Shown here: positions 11,326 through 21,766 of the stretch, piece after piece | How the letters are laid out: each line of letters starts with the position of its first letter | Numbering within the stretch: the stretch's first letter is position 1 | Assembly: GCA_965112735.1 (NCBI GenBank) | Contig: OZ218963.1 | Coordinates: forward strand, 2,418,001 to 2,482,000 | DNA length: 64,000 nucleotides | Origin: Phaeosaccion multiseriatum | Taxonomy: Eukaryota > Ochrophyta, other classes | Direction of reading: 5' to 3' | Notes under the pieces: generated by a model | The model's input: only the letters and a program-made list of their open reading frames with translations | Told to the model about the DNA's origin: nothing | Database searches by the model: none | Position numbers and translations under genes: made by a program

Positions 11326-11370
11326 CGCTTAGGTCAGCTATACCCTGGGCGGCTGACACCAGCTGGAATT

Positions 11371-11594
11371 TGTAAAGAGTCACGTTGCTCTCCACCTAGG
11401 ATAGGAGTAGCCGCATGGACAAGGTAATAGCAACCCCAAAGCCAGCCTGGCAGCCAGCCTTGTCTCTATTAGCTTTATCCGTGAGCCATCCTAAACGACC
11501 AACCTGCTGGGAGGTGAGTGAGAAACGGGCCACGCACCGTTTCTCACCGTATTTGCCTGGGCCTGGGCCATTGACATAATACTGACTTTCAACA
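11371..11594 (-). repeat. LTR (left) of element B
   Basis: This 224-bp repeat has TG...CA ends and is identical by eye to 12856-13079. Confidence 0.9.
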
Positions 11595-12026
11595 TCCCCG
11601 TCAGCCATCCCTGCACTTCTAACATCCCCCTGAACTAAACTATTGCGTGTCCCCACGCAACTCAAAGCGGGTTCGCCTACTAAAGCTCGACTTGTAGCAA
11701 AAGCCTCCATGTTGCTTCCAATAAAAACGGATGAGAAATATGCAAAACTCACCCAGGTGTGTGCGATCGCTCCTCCAACACACACCCTCCTGTATTGGTG
11801 AGAAAACCCCACGACTCAAACTCACCCACACAGGCTCACGGATGAGAACATCCCATGACTCAAACTCACCCGCGCAATTCTCTATCTCCACTCCTACTCG
11901 CCACCAGCGTTGCCAAAGCCTCGTTGCGCACCACTAATGCTGACTGCCCAAGTGTTTACTGGTGTGCCTACAAGGCACCCAGACAGTCCCTAAAGCAGCC
12001 TTGCGAGTATCCTTCTCTGTCTCCCG

Positions 12027-12786
12027 CCAAGCTCCGTGCAACAGCAACAGCCGCGCTGCTGCCACACTCGAAAGCCGTGCCCGCTGTAGGGCACCGCTCT
12101 CGGCAATTCTCTATCTCCACGGCCCACCAAGCTCCAGCAGCAATTTCCGTGCAACAGCAACATCCGTGCTGCTGCCACACTCGAAAGCCATGCCCGCTGA
12201 CTAAGGCACCACTCCCGGCAATTCTCTATCTCCACGGCCCACCAAGCTCCAGCAGCAATTTCCGTGCAACAGCAACATCCGTGCTGCTGCCACACTCGAA
12301 AGCCGTGCCCGCTGTAAGGCACCGCTCCCGGCAATTCTCTATCTCCACGGCCCACCAAGCTCCAGCAGCAATTTCCGTGTAACAGCAACATCCGTGCTGC
12401 TGCCACACTCGAAAGCCATGCCCGCTGTAAGGCACCGCTCCCGGCAATTCTCCATCTCCACTGCCCACCAAGCTCCAGCAGCAATTTCCGTGTAACAGCA
12501 ACATCCGTGCTGCTGCCACACTCGAAAGCCGTGCCCGCTGTAAGGCACCGCTCCCGGCAATTCTCTATCTCCACGGCCCACCAAGCTCCAGCAGCAATTT
12601 CCGTGTAACAGCAACATCCGTGCTGCTGCCACACTCGAAAGCCATGCCCGCTGTAAGGCACCGCTCCCGGCAATTCTCCATCTCCACTGCCCACCAAGCT
12701 CCAGCAGCAATTTCCGTGTAACAGCAACATCCGTACTGCTGCCACACTCGAAAGCCATGCCCGCTGTAAGGCACCGCTCCCGGCAA
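12027..12786. repeat. 113-bp tandem satellite inside element B
   Basis: About 6.5 units are present. The landmark GGCAATTCTC recurs at 12102, 12217, 12330, 12443, 12556 and 12669, and a final partial copy starts at 12782. Spacing is 115 then 113 bp. Units are nearly identical; alternate units differ by TCTATCTCCACGGCC versus TCCATCTCCACTGCC. The minus strand has no stop codon in any frame of the unit, which produces long but meaningless open frames. Confidence 0.95.
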
Positions 12787-12855
12787 ACTCAAAGCTACCG
12801 AGCTGCTGCCTGAGCCTCTTGGCCAAGGTCAGCTGCCTTCGGGATTCTTTGGGGT

Positions 12856-13079
12856 TGTAAAGAGTCACGTTGCTCTCCACCTAGGATAGGAGTAGCCGCA
12901 TGGACAAGGTAATAGCAACCCCAAAGCCAGCCTGGCAGCCAGCCTTGTCTCTATTAGCTTTATCCGTGAGCCATCCTAAACGACCAACCTGCTGGGAGGT
13001 GAGTGAGAAACGGGCCACGCACCGTTTCTCACCGTATTTGCCTGGGCCTGGGCCATTGACATAATACTGACTTTCAACA
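12856..13079 (-). repeat. LTR (right) of element B
   Basis: This 224-bp repeat is identical by eye to 11371-11594 and is followed by the AATT duplication. Confidence 0.9.
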
Positions 13080-13230
13080 AATTGGTACGGACAGCTGTCA
13101 CTCGTCCGTCGATGTTGGTTCGTTGTCACCGGTCGCTTTTACAACTGGGCTTGGGGAAGGAGTGGTCGACAGCGCAGGAGCTCATGGACCAGTATGGTAA
13201 CAATTAGGAGAGCTCATCGATTATTGTGAG

Positions 13231-13780
13231 TTGTGGACCAGCGTCAACACCAGCCTTGTCGAGTGCGTGGGCTGGGGGGACGTCAATGAATACGTGGAGG
13301 AGTTGACGGACAGAGTCAGTGAGATTCAGCAGATGGCAGCAGATACGTTGCCCAACATTGTGGTGATGAGGATGGGGATAAGGTGTGGGTACATCGGTAT
13401 CACCAGCGTACAGGGCGCAAGGCCAAACTTGACCCTGTGCGTTGGTTTGGTCCGTACCGAGTGGTTCAGCAGTTGAGAGAAGGAGGAGTGACTTACTTTT
13501 GCAAGAGACTGTCTCCAGAGCTACCTAGGGTTGACAAGGGTAGGCTGGGTACACGGGAACCGTCTTCGGAGGTACACGGGCGACGAGGAGGAGGTTCTAG
13601 CTGCTCCTCCCGTCCGAGTACGGCCTCTCTCTTCACATCAGACGGAGCAAAGGGAGAGGAGGCAAGGAGTCGAGGGAGAGCAGGGAACACTTTCTGTGAG
13701 AAGGCAGCAGGTGGTTCAGAGGGGATGGGTTGGTGCTTCACAGCAGCAGGAGCAGGGAGGGGCAGCTGATGATGGTGATG
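13231..13780 (+). pseudogene. Ty3/gypsy integrase C-terminal (GPY/F) remnant
   Basis: Plus-strand frames give EELTDRVSEIQQMA, then DKVWVHRYHQRTGRKAKL, then DPVRWFGPYRVVQQL and VTYFCKRL. This is the GPY/F module that follows the integrase core in Ty3/gypsy elements. At least one frame break lies near 13376 (GATGGGGATAAGG). No LTR or other pol domain of this family is visible, so it is an isolated fragment of a different gypsy lineage from copies 1 and 2. The sequence after about 13560 is low-complexity Gln/Arg/Gly coding-like DNA. Confidence 0.65.
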
Positions 13781-14639
13781 GTGTGCCTCTTCCACATACT
13801 GTATCTCGTGTCTCACAGCTGACAAGGGAGAGACAATACCAGCGGGGAGTGGTGGTGTTGGTCCGAGGTTCGGTGTGGGGGGATGCTTGGGCGACGCGGG
13901 CTTGGCCTTGTCTGGTGGTGCATGTGCAGCCTGATCGTTCGCTTCATTAGGGGGTGGGATAGTCCTTGCTATTAATATACTTGGTGCCAGCATTTCTCTT
14001 CTCTCCCCTATTGGGACCCCGAACGCAGCGCTCAGCTTGGGGGTGCCTTCCTACTCTTAGGCAGAGGGAGGTAGCGGCCCCACACTGGGCTGGCCAATGG
14101 GTGAGTATTACAGCACTTGTGCCAGCCTGGCGGAGAAGCAAGCCTCGAGCCGTCGCACCCGCACTGAACACACCGTGTCTCACACGTTAAAAGGCTCCTT
14201 TCCCCCACAGGACACTCCAATTCGCTCCCTCCCCCAACCACGTTCTTCGGCCCTGCCAGGTGAAAGGAACGTTCTGCCCCTTCGCCCCTTCTCTCTTCAC
14301 GCTGCTTCCGCCCTCACAGCCGCCGCCGCCGCTGCCGCCGCCCGCTTGGCGGAGGCGGGTATGTGGTCTCCCCTCTCCAGGCATTCCTGAATATGCGCCA
14401 CGCCCCACGCCTTCTTCCGTCGGAACTTGTCCAATTTACGCGCATGCGCCTCTATCCCCTGCTTTTTCCGTTTGGCGGCCTCCGCCTATCGAGGTCATAC
14501 ATACACATACCCATGAATGTATGTCACAAGGACCAAGAGAACGCACACACGAAAAGACAACAGACAAGAGAGGAGATTTAATGAATACTTGCGTGAGGCA
14601 CTTCTCCTCTAGCCAAGTCGTCTATGATCAGGGAAAGAG
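13781..14639. other. Spacer, no gene recognised
   Basis: This stretch probably includes decayed 3' sequence of the gypsy remnant (13780-14180), then pyrimidine-rich DNA (14190-14480). The last 150 bp is the likely 3' UTR of the gene at 14640-15508. No frame here has recognisable domains. Confidence 0.5.
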
Positions 14640-15508
14640 CTATAGCGGATGATCGTCGAAACTCACCACTGCAAAGTCTTGCTTTTGCTGCATTCTCTTC
14701 TTGTGTCTCGACCTTCGAGGCCCCGCCGCGGGGGGGATAGTAAGACGCGAGAGCTCCACAAGCTTCTCGTACATGATGGGGTCTTGGTGGTCGTGATAGC
14801 TGCGGAAATATCGGGTTGTGGGGTAGACGCAAACAAACGTGTGGGGTCAGCTGGGTCGTGACCGCTTCGTGCTTTGAGGTCGGAAGAGAAGTATACGCGG
14901 AGCTCCCTGGGACTCACAGTTTCATAATGGGGAAGGAGCTCATGTCATCCAGTGGCTTGTCGAACTTGGGGAAAGGTATGCCTCTCTCGTGCTTGGCCTT
15001 CAGCATGGCCTTCTTCTCGTCAATGAGTCGATCAAACTCAACCATGTAATCTTCCTTGCCCACTTCGTCCTCGTCCTCGAATATCGGCCGGACGGGTGCC
15101 TGCGGCTGGGATGGCTCTTTGCTGGGCGAAGACGAACCCGTAACTGTGCATTTGGGTGAGGGGTAGTACGAGACACACAGACGGAGGGAGAAGAGCGAGC
15201 GACAAGAGAAAGATGGAGAGAGAGAGAGCAGGGAGAGACGTTGAGTTCGTGCACGCTAGCCCCCTTCCAAGCCCGCCAAAGCGTAGCAGATCCTTACCCT
15301 TTGCGCAGAGCGACGTTGAGTGGAAGTAACTGCGACTATCCATTTCCCCCCTCCGCGGTGCTCTCCATCCCCAATGAGTGGAGCAGCCCCTCCGCTGCTG
15401 GCCCTGTCCTCCTTCCGCCCTGATTGCCTGCACCTCTCCTCCCCCCACTGCTACCCTGCGCAGCATTCTCCGAGCGCTTGCCCCCGCCGCTCCCAGCATC
15501 AACATCAT
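14640..15508 (-). CDS. Small protein with probable mitochondrial presequence, function unknown
   Basis: Three exons join in frame with GT-AG introns: 15508-15298, 15143-14918 and 14799-14640, about 198 residues. The N-terminus (MMLMLGAAGASARRMLRRVAV) is hydrophobic and Arg-rich without acids, and a second Arg/Ser-rich stretch follows, like a mitochondrial targeting peptide. The mature part contains EDYMVEFDRLIDEKKAML, IPFPKFDKPLDD, and a basic tail (RRSRHKKRMQQKQ). I do not recognise the family; a mitochondrial ribosomal or respiratory-complex accessory subunit is only a guess. A promoter-like motif lies only 7 bp before the first ATG. Translation may therefore begin at the later Met at 15466 (MLRRVAV). 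The last codons after DFAV overlap a possible further splice donor, so the C-terminus is uncertain. Confidence 0.6.
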
Positions 15509-15514
15509 GCTGTC

Positions 15515-15534
15515 CGGAGCACTTTTATGTCGAC
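15515..15534 (-). promoter_or_regulatory. TATA-like core promoter module
   Basis: The minus strand reads GTCGAC directly followed by ATAAAAGTGCTCCG. The same module, with two more bases before ATAAAA, occurs at the AspRS promoter and at 63478-63500. Here it lies 7-26 bp before the first ATG of the small mitochondrial-type gene, which suggests that gene's true start is the downstream Met. Confidence 0.45.
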
Positions 15535-15763
15535 ACGTTCTCAAGGATGGCACCCCACGGCTTTATTTATTTTTTTTTATTTTTTTTTAACACTCGATTT
15601 GCGAAGAATCGCCCAAATCGCCGGATTTCCGGCCCAAAACGGTTTTTGCGCATTTGCAGGAAAATGACGCTGGGAGGAGCGCTATAGCTCTTCGTGTAGC
15701 TCTTTGAGATCCCCACCGATCCATGGTCTTTCGGCTTTCATCGCCTCTTCCCTTCCGTAGTTG

Positions 15764-15963
15764 TGTGCTAAGCTAAGATAGTAGAAACGTTAAGGGGTTT
15801 GGACTAAGTATATGCTGCGCCTATGGTGGGGCGTCAGTGTCCGTATTGATAATATATCTCTACTACTTGCTGATGCAAAGCTTGTGCCCACAAAGAGGAG
15901 GGTGAAACGCTAGAGCCGTTGAACCCCCTCGGGGCGTGCCTAGGAAACCGACATTCTTATTAA
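15764..15963 (-). repeat. Partial extra LTR at the left end of gypsy copy 2
   Basis: This is identical to the first 200 bp of the adjacent full LTR (15964-16211); the remaining 48 bp are missing. The junction (TTATTAATGTGC) has short homology between an internal AATGTG and the TGTG terminus. Confidence 0.9.
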
Positions 15964-16211
15964 TGTGCTAAGCTAAGATAGTAGAAACGTTAAGGGGTTT
16001 GGACTAAGTATATGCTGCGCCTATGGTGGGGCGTCAGTGTCCGTATTGATAATATATCTCTACTACTTGCTGATGCAAAGCTTGTGCCCACAAAGAGGAG
16101 GGTGAAACGCTAGAGCCGTTGAACCCCCTCGGGGCGTGCCTAGGAAACCGACATTCTTATTATACCCCAGAATGTGTGACCGGAAACCCTCAGGCAGGAC
16201 AATCTACCACA
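15964..16211 (-). repeat. 3' LTR of gypsy copy 2
   Basis: This full 248-bp LTR is identical to 21519-21766. Confidence 0.95.
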
Positions 16212-16258
16212 CTACCCCCAAGCGATAGTTCGAGCCAACTGGGAAGTAAGTGTGTTTA

Positions 16259-19200
16259 TCATCTAGTTTGTGTCCGCTTTCGTGTGCGCGCGGAGCGCAG
16301 CGGCTTAGTAGCCGATCGCGTCGTAGTCTTGCGCAGATAGGCTCGGACTGCGCTGATCAACTGCTTGTCCTGATGGTGCTGCAGGTAGGTCTCCAGTAAA
16401 CGTGGAGTATCTTCGTGCAGCGCCTCGATGGGCTCCTCGCTATTCTCGAGGGCGTCAAAGCCACGCCACTTAACAATGACGTGCCATGAATCATCTGCGT
16501 GCTTAACGAGGCCTTCAAAGGCCTCCACCACAAAGTCTTGGGTGTTATACGAAATCTGTTGAAGTACGTCGGTGGTGACGTTAACGTGAGCACCGCAGTA
16601 GTAGCGGAGCCGGCTGATGTGTACCTCATAGGTACGCTTCTTGCCCACAAGCTCCTCCACCTTGTACACGTGTTGCTCAAGGGCTTCAAGCACTCGGCAG
16701 GGCCCATGCCACTTGCCTAGTATCTTGCTTGTAGGCCCTACTGTTGCAACGAGTACGTAGACTCCGACCTGAAACAGCGTCTCGCTGTTGAGCTGCTTAG
16801 CTCTGGCCAAGTCCTGACGATGCTCTGCACCACGTCTGCCACTCATCAACCTCTGGTTGATGCCATCGCGCTTGTGATCGCGGAGGGTAGTCAGTTGGCG
16901 CGCCGCCTCGGCACGCTGCCCCTCCTTCCTCTGATGGAGTTGTGTCGCAAGGGTGTCTCTCTGCGCCGGGGTCAGCTGCAGTAGCCGAACCTTTTGCATC
17001 CGATCCGCGTCGTGGATCAAAATCGTGTCGAGAGGCCGCTGTGGTACGTGACCACTGTGCAGCTGGATGGGAGACAAGTTAGACCGACTGCTCTTGTTGG
17101 AGCTGTTCTCAACAGCCTCCATCACTGGCAGTAGCTGCGGCCATGTCTCGGGCGGCTGCCGTAGTTCAGACATCATTGATCTCATGATCTTCTGCAGTAT
17201 CTGTACACCACGCTCGCCCAATCCTCGACTGTATGGGTTGTGTGCCACCACAAAGTGGTGGTTGCACCGCAAGAGCTGACTTAACTCACGTATCACCTCA
17301 TTTAGGAAATGACTGCCTCGGTCACTCTGCCACCTGGGCACTACGCCATGCTGTGCGAACCAGCGCAACAGACCGCGTGCACACACTCGTGCAGTAGCTT
17401 CCAAACATGGCTCATACATTGACAATGATGAAAAATCATCAAAGATGCACAGCACTTGCTTGACCTGAAGCTTCATGAACCCTTCTGGGGACTCTGCCCA
17501 TATGACTCCATCGCCAATCTTGACGAAGTCAAACCAGATGAGTTGCTGGGGTCCAGTGGCGTGCCATTGAGCTAGCAGGGGGCGAGGCACTCTCTCGCCC
17601 TTGCCGTTGGTGAGGCAGTGGAGACAGTTCTGAACGAGGCTTCGCACGTCCTTGTCTAGCGAGTGCCAAATGAACTTCTCCTTAATAGCACTCAAGGTGT
17701 TTGTCTCTCCCTGATGGCCCATCATACCCTGATGGCCAGTCACACACAGCCTCAGGTGCATGTCTTCCGCCTTGGCTCCCACCGAGGGAATCCAAATGCG
17801 GGTGCTGTCAGCGGGGTTGCTCGTCGGATGGCACGCTCGAATCAACCCGTCGTCGCCAACTGATGAGAGGAGCAGGCGGCGCCCGTTCTCTCCCACCTCC
17901 TTGCTAGCCTGCTGGAGCTCCTGAAGAGCGTCGGCCTGCAGACTGGCAATCTCAGTGGTGGAGGGCCAAGTGAAGTCGTCACACATAGTGTCAAACACTT
18001 GCATGGGTCCAAACTTGCCCAAGGCGAGCACACTAGGGGTGAGGCTCACCGGGTGCGTGTACCGCCTGCTAATGGGGTCGGCCCAATCATGGAGATGACC
18101 AGGGAAGTGGACAATGACATAGTCAAAGCTCTGAAGGCGCACGGCCTGACGCTGCAGCCTGTCCCTCATAGGCTTAGTCATGCCAGGGTACTTGCTGTCG
18201 TTGCTCATCATGACCGCCAAGTTGCGATGGTCGCAAAAGATGTGCACTTTCTGTGCCCCGACCAAAGCGTACTCGTTCTGGATCAAGCCTCGGAGTGTCG
18301 CGTCTCCTTCCTTGTCGATGGTGGCACGCCTCAGCTCTGCGCCTTCAAAGGCGCCTGAGCCGAAGGCCACCGGGATGTGGTTCATCTCATGTACCGGAAG
18401 GCACAGCTCTTTGGGGTCTATGTATGTAATCATACATCCCCAGTAGAGGTCACTAGCATCTGGGAATACCAGTGCCAGTTTGGTTGGGTCTGGGTGCGAC
18501 AGCACCGTGTTCTGTGCAAGAACGCGCTTGATCTGGAAGAAAGCGTCGTCGTGCTCTGTGTCCCACCCCACAGAAGCCAATGGAATCGTCTTGGCCACTG
18601 CCTTGGAGCGCTTGTGCTGATGAGGCTTAGCGTTAGCCTGCCCGAGGGCTTTGTTCAACAGCGCGTTCAAAGGACCCACTAGCTTAGCGAAGTCCTTGAT
18701 GTATCGATGAAACCACTGCAGGCTGCAGAGGAAAGTCATCAAATCTCCAGCCGTCTCTGGGGCCGCGAGACTGGTCAGGCCCTGCACTCTGGCGGGGTCA
18801 TGTCGTGTGCCGCGTCGGTCGTGCACGCGGCCTAGGAACTTAAGCTCTTTGCCGAAGCGGAAGGAGCTCAATCCTATCTTGATGTTGGCGCTGTGGAGGC
18901 GCTTCATCGTCAGTCGAGTGAGACTCACCATCTCCTCTCCCACCTTTGCCCAGTACGCTACGTTGTCAATGTAGACGGCGTGGGTCTTGCACAACTCTTT
19001 GCGAAAGAGGTGGGTCATCTGGCCTTGGACGTAAGCGCCCGAGTTCTTAGCCCCCTGGGGTACTCGAGTTGGCGTCACTTTGCCATTTGGGAATATATAG
19101 GTGTGAGCAACTTGGCTCAACTTGCCTAGTGGGAATTGCCAATACATGTCAACCCCATCTATCTCGATGAACCATAGGCAACCCAACATGGAGGCTACGG

Positions 19201-21451
19201 CGTCTTCAATGTTCATCATCCCAAAATCGACCTTCTGTACCTTTTCATTGACTTCGCGAAAGTCGCAGACGATACGGTACTTGCCTGGCTTGCCGGGTTT
19301 GCCCACTGCAAACGCCGGGCTGCCATGAGCGCTCTGCGGGTTGCTATAACCCAGGCCTTTGTCTATCAACTTGTTGCAAAAGTCATTTACAAAAGCACCC
19401 TTTGCGCCTTGTTGCCTTATGGGGAGACGGGAGCTCGGTACCTTATTGGTAAACGTCACCTCCATTGGCTCTACGTTAGCGGGGCCGTCGCTAAAGAGCA
19501 ACTCTTCCCGCCACACGTCGAACTCTAAGAGAGCTTCCATCATTGGCTCTCTCAGCTCCGCAGGGAAATCATGATCAGTGATTGCTTTGTCCACAATGGG
19601 ACCTAGCACCTCTCTACGGCGTGCCTCAGAAGGGGGAACTCCCTCTGATGGCCCTTGAATAGTATCCGGTACACCTTCACACTCTTCACGGTCTTTATTA
19701 TTAAGCGGTTGGCCGCCAATGGCGCTAACCTCTGGTGCCTCTGCACTGGCGACAGGAGGGGGCTCTCGGCCGCAACCTCCTGCGCTCCTACCCCCAATAC
19801 TTGCACGGGGAAGTTGCTTGCCTCAAAATCGGCATAGTCTTGTATGGTCTCAACGCCCATAGAACACACGCTCTTCTCAACACTATGCTGCTTAGTCGGG
19901 GCAGCCCCTGTCGCAGGGGAAGCGTCGTCACGCTCCCTCTGCAGGGTCTCCTCCGACCGTTTCTCGTGCACTCTGTGCAACTGCTCAGTCAAAGACTCCA
20001 AGCCCAGTGCCTTATGCAAAGGCCGGCCCAGAATCAGTCTGCTGCCCAAGCTCTCAAGAACCAATATGGATCTGAACTCCTTGTCCAGCTGCGCTGTACT
20101 CACGCTTCCATGACTCAGCTCTATCTCAAGGTGACTGCCGCACAACACTTCGTTGGCAGTCACAGGTCCAGCAGCAGTGACGCACTCCGAAGGCTCACAG
20201 GCCTCTAGTACACCACCACCCTTTCCGACCCACGTGCGAGCCAGGTCACCACCCATGACCATACCCACATCGCATCCGCTGTCAAACAGGGCTTGCGCCG
20301 ACATCCGCACCTCCGGAGTCGTGTCATTCACGAGAACCACGCTCATGCGGTCTCCCGTGAGGTCCATAGCAACTGGCCCTGGCAAAGAAACACCTGCCGC
20401 AGCCGAAGAAGATGAGACGGACGTCACCCCCGGTTTCTTCGCCTCAGCCTTCCTCTGCTCCCATGCCTTCTGTTTCTCTGCCTTGATGCGTTTCTTGTCT
20501 TCGGCAGTGGTTGTAGGGCAGTCGTCAATCCGATGCGGCTTGTCGCAGGCCCAGCACTTCGGAGTACGGGCCTTCTTCAATGGGTTGCTGGCTGTCTCTT
20601 TGCCCGCTGCTGTCTCCTTCGAGGAGGTCTCTGCACCCGTACGCTTTGGCTGCTGCTCCTGCTGCCACTTGCGCTTGCCGCCTGCACCTTTGCCTTGCCC
20701 ACCACCGCCTCCCCCGCCGCCTCCAGATGCCCCTTGGTCACCCTTGAGTCCGGGAAGGAAATGTTCGGCCTTACCGCCGATACGCCGTGCTGCCGCTCTC
20801 ATGGTGGCCCACTGGCACAAGTGTCTGACGAATTTCTCCATCCACTCCCCGTGATGCTCTCCCCAGTCCTTCTGTCCATCTTTGAACGCGTCCACCAGCA
20901 TCTTCTCCATGCATGGGTCATAATTCTTGATGATGGTGAGTAAGCCTCGCTGCATCCCTTTGGCAGCGTGCTTTCCGTTCGGACCAAGGAAATTCGTATC
21001 GGTGGGGTTCAAGTTCAGGTACTCCTTCCTTGCTGCTGACTCGTGGATCATGCGAAGGTATTGCTGGCACATGTACTGAAGATTGTGCTTGAATTGGAGA
21101 GGGTCCGGATCATAGTGACTACACGAGTACCGTCTTCCTGATTATCTCGTTGAGAGTGGCATTTCCGTTGACGTCCTCCCTGCGATTCTTCTTCAACCAC
21201 CTCTCCAAGTAATCCCGTACCATCTTGGACGTGAGCTGAGCCTCCGACACTTGATTGGCGATGGCTATTCCAAAACGATGGGCTGGGTCGATGAGCTGCA
21301 CCATGCTGGGGATATCCAGCGGCTTGTCCCTATCCCTGAGCGCGGACTGATCGTACTGCAGTAAGAACTCGCTGACGACTTCCGCAGATAGAGGCGTCCG
21401 TATCTCCGGATAATGGGTTGGGTCCCTCATGATGATGCCTTGAACCGCCAT
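16259..21451 (-). pseudogene. Gag-Pol polyprotein of gypsy copy 2, with frameshifts
   Basis: The frame starts at ATG 21451 and ends at 16259. The domains match copy 1: Gag, CX2CX3HX4C knuckle, DSG protease, RT with YIDN, RNase H, HHCC and DDE integrase, and chromodomain. The frame is broken twice. A 7-bp gain (GTGACTA, near 21114) puts a stop in gag, and a 1-bp loss in a G run near 19758 separates gag-protease from RT-integrase. From 19609 to 16259 one uninterrupted frame of 1,116 residues covers RT through chromodomain. The lesions are at different places from those of copy 1, so each copy is intact where the other is broken. Confidence 0.9.
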
Positions 21452-21518
21452 GATGCCGCTCCTCCAATCGGTCCGAGAAAATCCTTCTCCAAAGCTTTTC
21501 TAAAGCGAGAACTAGTTC

Positions 21519-21766
21519 TGTGCTAAGCTAAGATAGTAGAAACGTTAAGGGGTTTGGACTAAGTATATGCTGCGCCTATGGTGGGGCGTCAGTGTCCGTA
21601 TTGATAATATATCTCTACTACTTGCTGATGCAAAGCTTGTGCCCACAAAGAGGAGGGTGAAACGCTAGAGCCGTTGAACCCCCTCGGGGCGTGCCTAGGA
21701 AACCGACATTCTTATTATACCCCAGAATGTGTGACCGGAAACCCTCAGGCAGGACAATCTACCACA
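21519..21766 (-). repeat. 5' LTR of gypsy copy 2
   Basis: This full 248-bp LTR is followed by the GTTG duplication and the rest of the foldback element. Confidence 0.95.

Larger units (their letters stand above)
9320..11370 (-). mobile_element. Copia-type LTR retrotransposon remnant (element A)
   Basis: A 224-bp LTR (9320-9543, TGTAAAG...TTCAACA) is followed, in minus orientation, by sequence coding for a Copia-type protease-like region and integrase. Reverse transcriptase and RNase H are missing, so most of pol is deleted. The LTR differs at about four positions from the LTRs of element B, so it is older or from another lineage. The right part was split by element B: AATT at 11367-11370 recurs at 13080-13083, and the reading frame can be joined across the gap. 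No matching 5' LTR of element A is visible to the right. Inside the LTR, GAGAAACGG and CCGTTTCTC form a hairpin. Confidence 0.8.
11371..13079. mobile_element. Complete non-autonomous LTR element B carrying a satellite
   Basis: Two LTRs of 224 bp (11371-11594 and 12856-13079) read as identical. They flank 1,261 bp without any recognisable gag or pol domain. The 4-bp AATT before and after (11367-11370, 13080-13083) is its target duplication. The left internal end shares 32 bp with element A, so B is a TRIM/LARD-like derivative of the same Copia family. It inserted into A recently. Most of the interior is a 113-bp tandem repeat; 11710-11900 holds short repeats of CTCAAACTCACCC. Confidence 0.85.
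15764..21766 (-). mobile_element. Ty3/gypsy chromodomain LTR retrotransposon, copy 2, with a duplicated LTR end
   Basis: This is the same family as copy 1. Full LTRs lie at 15964-16211 and 21519-21766, identical by eye. A partial LTR of 200 bp (15764-15963) abuts the left one head to tail. The 4-bp GTTG at 15760-15763 and 21767-21770 flanks the whole array including the extra piece, so the duplication lies inside the target duplication. It inserted into the left arm of the foldback element. Transcription would run right to left. Confidence 0.95.

Noticed and set aside
11990-12880. A 296-residue open frame with repeated Cys/Trp-rich units
   Set aside because: It is the 113-bp satellite plus part of an LTR read through. 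The unit length is not a multiple of three, so each repeat changes frame.
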